A DNA stretch of 10,398 nucleotides, from the NCBI GenBank assembly GCA_031270585.1, contig JAISXK010000007.1, forward strand, positions 1 to 10,398. Reading direction: 5' to 3'. The DNA is from Clostridiales bacterium. GTDB lineage: Bacteria; Bacillota; Clostridia; Christensenellales; CAG-138. The translations under genes were made by a program, and so were the position numbers. The notes beneath the pieces are model-generated. The model did no database searches. It had not been told where the DNA came from and was given only the letters and a program-made list of their open reading frames with translations. Of this stretch, positions 1-5,619 are shown piece after piece. Numbering within the stretch: the first letter of the stretch is position 1; each line of letters starts with the position of its first letter.

Positions 1-44
1 TGCTTCTGTCGCTTCGCTTCTCTCTCCGGGTTGATTTTCGGCAT
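1..44 (-). CDS. Partial leftward ORF, possibly the start of an IS transposase
   Basis: A leftward reading frame opens with ATG at 44..42 and leaves the window after 14 codons, giving MPKINPEREAKRQK. A textbook ribosome binding site, AGAGGAGG (complement of 53-60), sits 8 nt before the ATG, so this is very likely a real translation start. The charged, Lys/Arg-rich beginning carries no recognisable domain. Its position just inside what looks like an IS256-type terminal repeat (88-112) suggests a transposase or another gene carried by an insertion sequence. That is inference from context, and the N-terminus itself does not match a transposase start that I know. Confidence 0.5.
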   Translation of the reverse strand, partial: MPKINPEREAKRQK

Positions 45-112
45 CTCAAAAACCTCCTCTGATGTCTCTATTTTACACCATTGGAGGTTTACACAGTTTA
101 TGGGATAGTCTC
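1..112 (-). mobile_element. Terminal end of an IS256-like insertion sequence (truncated by window edge)
   Basis: Read leftward, 112..88 begins GAGACTATCCCATAAAC and continues into TGTGTAAA. From memory this resembles the terminal inverted repeats of IS256-family elements, which often combine a GA..TCC start with an internal TGTGTAAA block. A second related block (GTGTAAAAT, complement of 72-80) follows, then a strong ribosome binding site and ATG, as expected between an IS end and its transposase. The rest of the element and its other end lie outside the window, so neither the family nor the target duplication can be confirmed here. If the family is right, the duplication would be the 8-9 bases starting at 113. 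Confidence 0.5.
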
Positions 113-238
113 GGAAAATAAGCCTATATGGCTATCAAACCAAAGCATAACGCATCACGGTTGCTATATTAAGCCTTCTTGCTTGCGGAATTTAGTCTTG
201 CATTTTTTCAAGATCGGCTCCCCGCAGGCTTATTTTGT
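113..238. repeat. Inverted repeat with nested hairpin beside the IS end
   Basis: AAAATAAGCCT at 115-125 is the exact reverse complement of AGGCTTATTTT at 226-236, an 11-base match with about 100 bases between the arms. With a two-base gap it extends to GGA at 113-115 and TCC at 238-240. A competing hairpin uses part of the same right arm: GCTTGCGG (181-188) pairs with CCGCAGGC (222-229) with one G-T wobble, and it encloses TCTTG (196-200)/CAAGA (209-213). The second hairpin is followed by TTATTTT. Whether this is a small mobile element, a terminator-like RNA or chance cannot be decided from one copy. Confidence 0.45.
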
Positions 239-457
239 CCTGCCCTTCCGCCGTGTTACTTCGTTCTTTTTTCCTCGTTTTGCCCTGCTCTTACTTCATT
301 TGCTCCCTTCCAACCTCCCTCCCTCCTTTGCTTTCCGGATTTTACTCCCTCTCTCGCCACCGCTCTCCTAACTCCGGAATTTAACTTTGCAATTCACCCT
401 TTATATACATTTTCAATTTTCTTTTCGATTTTTCACATATTTTACGAAAGTATGTGG
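113..457. other. Intergenic stretch without a convincing gene
   Basis: No open frame here has a ribosome binding site plus a plausible protein. The left part (113-240) holds inverted repeats that can form alternative hairpins. From about 238 to 370 the + strand is extremely pyrimidine-rich: in 238-330 I count 15 purines in 93 bases. From about 390 it becomes AT-rich and leads into the lexA promoter. Reading frames through the tract give only low-complexity Ser/Leu/Pro/Phe-rich peptides on the + strand. The region could be a degraded gene or a leader RNA; nothing in it identifies either. Confidence 0.6.
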
Positions 458-486
458 TTTTCAAACAAAATGTTTTATGTTATACT
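458..486 (+). promoter_or_regulatory. Promoter of lexA
   Basis: An extended -10 element, TG at 478-479 then T then TATACT at 481-486 (5 of 6 matches to TATAAT), lies 17 bases after a weaker -35, TTTTCA at 458-463 (4 of 6). Transcription would start near 493, leaving a leader of about 36 nt before the lexA ATG at 529. An inverted repeat, AAACA (463-467)/TGTTT (471-475), lies between the two boxes. Confidence 0.65.
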
Positions 487-497
487 CACCTTAAACG

Positions 498-511
498 CGA
501 ACAAAATTTTG
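498..511 (+). promoter_or_regulatory. Candidate LexA operator (SOS box) for autoregulation
   Basis: CGAAC-AAAA-TTTTG matches the Gram-positive SOS box CGAAC-N4-GTTCG at 8 of the 10 defined bases, with a perfect left half. It lies just after the predicted transcription start and 17 bases before the lexA ATG, where a bound repressor would block the promoter. lexA genes are commonly self-repressed. A poorer match (6 of 10) lies at 445-458. The right half is degenerate, so real binding is not certain. Confidence 0.5.
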
Positions 512-528
512 CACATAAGAGGCTCGCC

Positions 529-1149
529 ATGAAAAAATTAATAAACTCTCAGCAGGCAATCTACGAATACATTGTTGATTATTACCAAAAAAACAGCATT
601 CCCCCCACCGTGCGCGAAATATGCGCAGCAGTTGGCCTAAACTCAACATCCACCGTGCATGCACACCTGGCTAAACTCGAAGAAAATGGTCTCATACAAC
701 GAAACCCATCCAAGCAAAGATCCATCGTTATTACCGAGATGCAGAATGCCCAAGGCATGCCCGTGCCGCTGGTGGGCAATGTTGCCGCAGGGACGCCCAT
801 ACTGGCAGTGGAAAATATCGAGGAAGAATACCAGATGCCGCCTCAGTTTTTAAAGGGCGGTAAAGCCGGCGAGGTTTTTATGCTGCGGGTAGAAGGCAAC
901 AGTATGGTGGATATCGGCATGCTCAACAGAGACCAAATCATTGTGCACAACGGCCTGCAGGTAAACAACGGCGATATCGTGGTGGCGCGCATACAGGGCG
1001 AGCGCGCAACCGTAAAACGCTTCTTTCAAGAGGGCGATAGCGGTCGCATCCGCTTACAGCCTGAAAACTCCACCATGCAACCCATCTATGTGGCCTTTAA
1101 CGATATTGAAATCGTGGGCAAGGTGATTGGCCTGTTGCGCGCCTATTAG
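529..1149 (+). CDS. lexA: LexA, SOS response repressor and self-cleaving protease
   Basis: LexA is the transcriptional repressor of DNA-damage genes. On contact with RecA-ssDNA filaments it cuts itself and releases its operators. The 206-residue protein has the usual family length. The N-terminal winged helix-turn-helix covers about residues 1-65, with TVREICAAVGLNSTSTVHAH at 27-46 matching the Gram-positive type. The cleavage site is Ala87-Gly88 (VAAGTP), the catalytic Ser is Ser125 (GNSM) and the Lys is Lys163 (ATVKRF), so autoproteolysis should be intact. The start at 529 is preferred over an in-frame ATG at 454 because AAGAGG (517-522) lies 6 nt ahead, the protein then begins at the domain boundary, and the upstream codons overlap the promoter. 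It is convergent with the repair operon, with 27 nt between the stop codons. Regulation is probably by its own product through the box at 498-511. Confidence 0.97.
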   Translation: MKKLINSQQAIYEYIVDYYQKNSIPPTVREICAAVGLNSTSTVHAHLAKLEENGLIQRNPSKQRSIVITEMQNAQGMPVPLVGNVAAGTPILAVENIEEEYQMPPQFLKGGKAGEVFMLRVEGNSMVDIGMLNRDQIIVHNGLQVNNGDIVVARIQGERATVKRFFQEGDSGRIRLQPENSTMQPIYVAFNDIEIVGKVIGLLRAY

Positions 1150-1191
1150 CCCCTGTTGAGCAAGACCGGTTCGCGTCTACGGGCAATTTTT
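1150..1191 (+). terminator. Possible weak terminator after lexA
   Basis: Just after the lexA stop, AGAC-CG (1163-1168) can pair with CG-GTCT (1172-1178, one bulge) around a GTT loop. An outer GCCC (1149-1152)/GGGC (1181-1184) pair could extend it, and ATTTTT follows at 1186-1191. The stem is imperfect and lies over the last codons of the convergent gene. It could stop lexA transcripts, but no equivalent T-run serves the opposite strand. Confidence 0.3.
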
Positions 1192-2472
1192 CACCTTCCC
1201 TGCGTCCATTAGAGATTGCAGCGCCATCATGGCACCTAAACGCCCGTGAGAATACGCCAACGCCCCCTGAATATACGCCGTGTAGGGCTCGCGTATCGGT
1301 GCGTCCGCACTCAGCTCAATAGATGACCCTTGTATAAACGTGCCCGCCGCCATAATCACCTGTGAAGAATACCCCGGCATATTCCACGGCTCGGGACTTA
1401 CAAAGCTATCGATTGGCGCGACTCTTTGTATGCTTTGCACAAATGCGATCAGGGCTTCTTTTGTGTGAAAACGCAGCGCCTGTATAATATCCGAGCGGTG
1501 CGCGTCGCCGCTTTCGGGCAGCGTTGTAAAGCCGGCCGTTTCAAAAACGCGCGCAAACAATACAGCGGTTTTCAGGCTTTGCGCGGTTACATGCGGCGCC
1601 ATGAACAGCCCCTGGTAAAAGGGCAGGTAACCGCCGCTGTACGAGCCCACCTCTTTGCCCATGCCGGGCAACGTGAGCCGTTGCGCCACGCACTCTATCA
1701 GACTCCGCCTGCCCGCCACATATCCGCCTGTGGGCGCCAACCCGCCGCCCGGGTTTTTGATGAGAGAGCCGGCTATAATGTCGGCGCCAACTTCAAGCGG
1801 TTCCATGGTCTCCACAAATTCGCCATAACAGTTATCCACCATGATAACGGCATCCGGCGCCGTGGCGCGTATCGCCTGCAAGGCGGCTTTCATGGCGTCG
1901 CAACTAACGGCCCTTCGCCAGGCATAGCCACGCGAACGTTGAAAGTATACAATCTTAATGGTGCTGTCTTCACGCAGCGCTTCGATCACCTCATGAATAT
2001 TTATTGCGTCGTTTAACAAGGCGGTTTCGCGGTAGCGGACGCCAAATTCGTCGAGAGAGCCCGTGACCCCCTTTCCCCCGCCGCCGCTACTGATGGCTTT
2101 CTCCAACGTGTCATAGGGCTTGCCTGTGGCGCTCAACAGTGTATCCCCGGGCCGCAGTATGCCTGCAAGGGCCAGATATAGCGCATGCGTGCCGTTAACG
2201 ATCTGTGGGCGTACCAAAGCATCCTCAGCGCCCATGGCGTGGGCAAACAGCCGCTCCAGCGCGTCACGGCCAATATCATCGTACCCATAGCCCGTGGTAG
2301 GCATGAAATGCCGCTGGGCGATCTTCTCTTGCTGGAAGGCGGCCAGCACCTTCTCATGGTTAAAAAATTCGGTTTCTTCAATACGCGCAAAAACAGCATG
2401 CAGGCCCTCTTCCGCCTGCATGACACTATTGCGAGCTTCTTTGGATATAGACAGCTTTCTATGCATGCGCAT
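1177..2472 (-). CDS. PLP-dependent enzyme, methionine gamma-lyase-like / 'aluminium resistance' family (YnbB-like)
   Basis: This is a fold-type I PLP enzyme related to the cystathionine/methionine lyase superfamily (Pfam Alum_res, PF06838; Bacillus YnbB). The true substrate of the family is unclear, and 'aluminium resistance' is a historic label. At 431 residues the protein is full length. Visible features are NGTHAL (93-98) in the phosphate-binding position, a Gly-rich GGGGKGVTGS stretch (130-139), VDNCYGEF (212-219) with Asp213 in the place that contacts the pyridine nitrogen, and GSLIKNPGGG (235-244) with Lys239 as the likely Schiff-base lysine. The start at 2472 overlaps the hfq end by 14 nt; the ATG at 2466 is an alternative (8 nt overlap). 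Only a weak GGA precedes both, so translation is probably coupled to hfq. A ynbB-type gene also lies near hfq in Bacillus. It is the last gene of the operon. I am sure of the family but not of the reaction. Confidence 0.9.
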   Translation of the reverse strand: MRMHRKLSISKEARNSVMQAEEGLHAVFARIEETEFFNHEKVLAAFQQEKIAQRHFMPTTGYGYDDIGRDALERLFAHAMGAEDALVRPQIVNGTHALYLALAGILRPGDTLLSATGKPYDTLEKAISSGGGGKGVTGSLDEFGVRYRETALLNDAINIHEVIEALREDSTIKIVYFQRSRGYAWRRAVSCDAMKAALQAIRATAPDAVIMVDNCYGEFVETMEPLEVGADIIAGSLIKNPGGGLAPTGGYVAGRRSLIECVAQRLTLPGMGKEVGSYSGGYLPFYQGLFMAPHVTAQSLKTAVLFARVFETAGFTTLPESGDAHRSDIIQALRFHTKEALIAFVQSIQRVAPIDSFVSPEPWNMPGYSSQVIMAAGTFIQGSSIELSADAPIREPYTAYIQGALAYSHGRLGAMMALQSLMDAGKVKNCP

Positions 2473-2701
2473 CTGCGGCAGGATCCAGTGGGATGGGTTG
2501 GCTCATGGTGATGGATGATATGGCATGCTTATAGATCATCATTTGTCTGCCTTCTTCGGTATGAATTACCACCACAAAGTTGTCAAAGCCGCGAATCACT
2601 GCGTTTTTGAGCTGAAAACCGTTTGTAAGATGCACAACGCAAGGGCTTTTTTGTTTTCGCAACTGATTCAATATACGGTCTTGCGGGTTTTCTTTTGGCA
2701 T
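2459..2701 (-). CDS. hfq: Hfq, RNA chaperone (Sm-like)
   Basis: Hfq forms a hexameric ring that binds A- and U-rich RNA and, in many bacteria, assists small-RNA pairing; its role in Firmicutes is milder and varies between species. The 80-residue protein opens with a typical NPQDRILNQLRK (5-16), continues through the Sm1 strand region HLTNGFQLKNAVIRGFDNF (24-42) and carries the Sm2 signature YKHAIS (57-62). A short tail rich in Pro/Ala/Asp follows, as in Gram-positive Hfq proteins. The start at 2701 is supported by GAGGAG 8 nt upstream; a longer frame opening with TTG at 2719 would begin inside the miaA end and is unlikely. miaA ends 14 nt upstream, and the miaA-hfq pairing is widespread. Confidence 0.97.
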   Translation of the reverse strand: MPKENPQDRILNQLRKQKSPCVVHLTNGFQLKNAVIRGFDNFVVVIHTEEGRQMMIYKHAISSITMSQPIPLDPAADAHA

Positions 2702-2715
2702 GTTGCAAACTCCTC

Positions 2716-3648
2716 TCAAGTACCTTGGTAATATTCCAATATATCCTGTATGACGCAGGGGCTGTCCGCCTCAAACCAACGGATATTCCGATGGCGGCGA
2801 AACCATGTTAACTGCCGCTTGGCATAGCGGCGTGTTTCTAGCTTTATATTATATACCGCTTGCTCCAGTGTGCAAGCGTTATTCATATACTGCAGCAGTT
2901 GCTTATAGCCAAGCCCCTGCAACGCAGGCAAATCAAAACCGGGTTTTGCGGAAAATATCTTTTCGCATTCCTGTAAAAGACCGTTTTGCATCATATCATC
3001 TACACGCTTCTCGATGCGGTCATACAACTGCGTCCGCTCCAGCGTCAGCCCCGCACAAACAAAATTATACGGCACATCCGTCTGGGTGCTGTCGTGAATA
3101 TCCGAGGCGACATCGCTCATGGGTTTGCCCGCCAACTTATAAACCTCCACCGCGCGTATAACGCGTTTTTTATCGTTGGGATGCAATTTGCCTGCCGTTA
3201 TGGGGTCAACGCTTTGCAGCATGGCGTATACTGCGCCGGGTTCCCCGGCTTCCAGCGCGGCCAGTTCGGCGCGTACCGCCTCATCCGCAGGAATATTGGC
3301 AAAATGCAACGGGTGTGTGAGCGCCTGTATGTAAAGCCCCGTACCTCCCACGACCAGCGGCTGTACACCTCTGGCGAGAATATCCCGCACGCACACATAG
3401 GCCATACGCTGGTAAACGCTTACGGAAAAGCCGCCATCTTCCCAGCCGATAATATCCAACATATGGTGGGGAACGCCTTCGCGCTCTTCTTGGCCGGGTT
3501 TTGCGGCGCCAATATCAAGCCCCTGGTAAACCTGTATGGAATCCGCAGAGACAATTTCGGCATCCATAAGCTGTGCCAGCTTGATGGATATGCTGGTTTT
3601 CCCAACCGCAGTAGGGCCCACAAGCACGTAAGCGTATGGCTTATGCAT
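2716..3648 (-). CDS. miaA: MiaA, tRNA dimethylallyltransferase
   Basis: MiaA transfers a dimethylallyl group from DMAPP to N6 of adenine 37 in tRNAs that read UNN codons, giving i6A, the substrate of MiaB encoded in the same operon. The 310-residue protein is of usual length. The P-loop GPTAVGKT is at 11-18. The catalytic-region motif DSIQVYQGLDIGAAKP is at 36-51, with Asp36 as the likely general base. VVGGTGLYI (99-107) and the late Arg-rich KLETRRYAKRQLTWFRRH segment are both typical. The start at 3648 is chosen because AAAGGA lies 9 nt ahead and the protein then begins just before the P-loop; the in-frame TTG at 3666 overlaps the mutL stop. The mutL stop lies 14 nt upstream and hfq starts 14 nt downstream, so the three genes are almost certainly co-transcribed. 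Confidence 0.97.
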   Translation of the reverse strand: MHKPYAYVLVGPTAVGKTSISIKLAQLMDAEIVSADSIQVYQGLDIGAAKPGQEEREGVPHHMLDIIGWEDGGFSVSVYQRMAYVCVRDILARGVQPLVVGGTGLYIQALTHPLHFANIPADEAVRAELAALEAGEPGAVYAMLQSVDPITAGKLHPNDKKRVIRAVEVYKLAGKPMSDVASDIHDSTQTDVPYNFVCAGLTLERTQLYDRIEKRVDDMMQNGLLQECEKIFSAKPGFDLPALQGLGYKQLLQYMNNACTLEQAVYNIKLETRRYAKRQLTWFRRHRNIRWFEADSPCVIQDILEYYQGT

Positions 3649-3662
3649 GATAGCGTATCCTT

Positions 3663-5603
3663 TCAAACAATGCGGCGAAACAGCTTTTCCAGCTCTTTGC
3701 GCGTTAATTTTATAATAATCGGCCTACCGTGCGGGCAGGTGAGCGGCGTTTGGCCGCCTTGAAAATACTGAAGCAACGCGGTGATTTCTTCTTTGGTGAG
3801 CGGGTCGCCCGCCTTGACGGCGTGCTTGCAGGACGATTGTACAATTGCCTCGCGCTTAAGATCATTGTTCGTAGCGCGCCCCTGCCTTCTTAAAAGCTCC
3901 AGCGCGTCGCGCAAAACCGCGCCGATAGGCGCGCCGGTCAGCACTACGGGCACTTCGCTTATACGCACTGAGGATGGCCCAAACGGGACAATAGTAAACC
4001 CCAGCGATTGCATGACCCCTATATGCTCCATCAGCAGCATGTATTCTGCTTGGGTAAGCTCTAATATTTCCGGCGCTAACAAAGCCTGCGAGGCTTTTTC
4101 CCCCTCGCTTTGCATAAGGGCATTATATAGCCTGCGCTCGTGCGCCGCATGCTGGTCAACAAAATAAACCACATCACCCTGCTGCACCACCCAATAGGAT
4201 TGAAACATCTGGCCGATGATGGATAGCGGCGCAGCGCCAAATTGCTGCCGCGCCTCTACATAAAGGGTTTTGTCCGACGATTCATCAAGAGCGTGTGTCT
4301 GCGACTCATCCTGCTGTACTGGCGGCGTACCCGGCTGCGCGGGCGTGACTTCATCATCCTCCCGCGCGGGCCGCAGGGCGGATTCCCGGTGCGTTACGCT
4401 GTAATGAGGTATTTCGAATATATCCTCTTTTACGGTAAAGCGGCTGTCCGCGTTATCCAACTGAAAGCGCGTATACTGCGCGGGCGCTGCGGGCACAACT
4501 TCTGTTTGCTCCATCTGTGCGGGTACGACGCCATCGCTTGCGTTTGCGGCGTTATTCTGCCGCGCGTGGCCATCCGCCGTATCTTTTGAAGAGGGAAACG
4601 ACATATGAAACACCGTACCGTGGCCCAGTGCCATTTGGCATGCGTCAAACATGGCGGCGTCAACCCGGCTTTCCTCCGCAAAGCGTACCTCCAGTTTGGC
4701 GGGGTGCACGTTTACGTCCACTTCCCTGCTGGCAATGGTGATATGCAACATGGCAAGCGGAAATCTGCCGCCCATCAACCGCGTATCGTAGGCGCGCTGC
4801 AACGCGTCCGATAGCATGAAGGATTGTATCGCCCGCCCGTTTAAGAAAAAATGCTGGTCGCGCCTGTTGGGACGCGAAACCTCTTCGGATACGATGTATC
4901 CCTCGATTTTGACATAGCCGTTATCGAGCGATACAGTTTTGAGGTGAGGCAAAATATCCTTGCCATATACGCAATATACGGCGTTTTTAAGTTGATTGTC
5001 TCCGGCGCTCCGATAAACGGATTTGCCGTTGTTCAGATACCGGAAGCTCACCGCCGGCGTGCCCATGATCATGCGTTCTATATGCGCACCAACGCTGCCG
5101 GTCTCCGTGCGCGCGTTTTTTAAAAATTTGCGTCTGGCGGGCACATTGTAAAATAAATTTTCCACTACGATGGTGGTGCCCGGGGCGGCGCTCACCTGCC
5201 GGTACTCTTTCACTTCCCCGCCCTCTATACGCACCAGCGAGCCTGTCTGTGCGCCCGCCTGTATGGTTTGCAGCGAAAGCTGCGTAACTGCCGCGATAGA
5301 GCTCAGCGCCTCGCCGCGAAAGCCCAATGTTTCAATCTGGTTCAGATCATCCGCCTTGCTGATTTTGCTGGTGGCGTGCCGCTCAAAGGCGATGAGACAA
5401 TCTTCATGGACAATGCCGCCGCCGTTATCGGTTACGCGTATATAGTCTATGCCGCCGTTTTTAATCTCTACAGTGATTGCCGTGGCACCGGCGTCTATGG
5501 CGTTTTCCACAAGCTCCTTCACTACGGACGAAGGTCTTTCCACCACCTCGCCGGCTGCGATCTGGTTTGCGATATGCGATTCTAATATCCTGATCTTGTT
5601 CAT
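3663..5603 (-). CDS. mutL: MutL, DNA mismatch repair ATPase/endonuclease
   Basis: MutL is recruited by mismatch-bound MutS and, in bacteria without MutH, nicks the new strand. The 646-residue protein starts with a complete GHKL ATPase domain: ELVENAIDAGA (30-40), DNGGGI (59-64) and TLGFRGEALSS (92-102). A transducer domain runs to about 330, then an acidic, Gln/Ala-rich linker of about 120 residues, then the C-terminal dimerisation/nuclease domain. That domain has DQHAAHE (483-489), SCKHAVKA (591-598) and CPHGRP (623-628), the metal-site set of endonuclease-type MutL. The last Glu of the DQHA-x2-E-x4-E motif is Asn494 here. The start at 5603 is preferred over a TTG frame at 5627 that overlaps mutS; a GGGA precedes the ATG and the protein then begins with the family's usual N-terminus. 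The mutS stop lies 16 nt upstream. Confidence 0.97.
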   Translation of the reverse strand: MNKIRILESHIANQIAAGEVVERPSSVVKELVENAIDAGATAITVEIKNGGIDYIRVTDNGGGIVHEDCLIAFERHATSKISKADDLNQIETLGFRGEALSSIAAVTQLSLQTIQAGAQTGSLVRIEGGEVKEYRQVSAAPGTTIVVENLFYNVPARRKFLKNARTETGSVGAHIERMIMGTPAVSFRYLNNGKSVYRSAGDNQLKNAVYCVYGKDILPHLKTVSLDNGYVKIEGYIVSEEVSRPNRRDQHFFLNGRAIQSFMLSDALQRAYDTRLMGGRFPLAMLHITIASREVDVNVHPAKLEVRFAEESRVDAAMFDACQMALGHGTVFHMSFPSSKDTADGHARQNNAANASDGVVPAQMEQTEVVPAAPAQYTRFQLDNADSRFTVKEDIFEIPHYSVTHRESALRPAREDDEVTPAQPGTPPVQQDESQTHALDESSDKTLYVEARQQFGAAPLSIIGQMFQSYWVVQQGDVVYFVDQHAAHERRLYNALMQSEGEKASQALLAPEILELTQAEYMLLMEHIGVMQSLGFTIVPFGPSSVRISEVPVVLTGAPIGAVLRDALELLRRQGRATNNDLKREAIVQSSCKHAVKAGDPLTKEEITALLQYFQGGQTPLTCPHGRPIIIKLTRKELEKLFRRIV

Positions 5604-5619
5604 CGTATCCCGGTTCCGT

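Noticed and set aside
454..528. Longer N-terminus for LexA starting at the ATG at 454
   Set aside because: It would put the start upstream of the -10 box, lacks a ribosome binding site and adds 25 residues not seen in the family.
81..532. Two overlapping + strand ORFs (96 and 117 codons) upstream of lexA
   Set aside because: The first begins inside the IS end, neither has a ribosome binding site, and both translate the pyrimidine-rich tract into low-complexity Leu/Pro/Ser/Phe-rich peptides. The second also runs through the lexA promoter.
1426..2016. 196-codon + strand ORF antisense to the PLP enzyme gene
   Set aside because: No ribosome binding site or recognisable domain, and the opposite strand encodes a full-length family member.
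2986..3762. 258-codon + strand ORF antisense to miaA and the mutL end
   Set aside because: Its protein shows no motif and it mirrors strongly supported genes with complete family motifs; it is a by-product of codon bias on the other strand.
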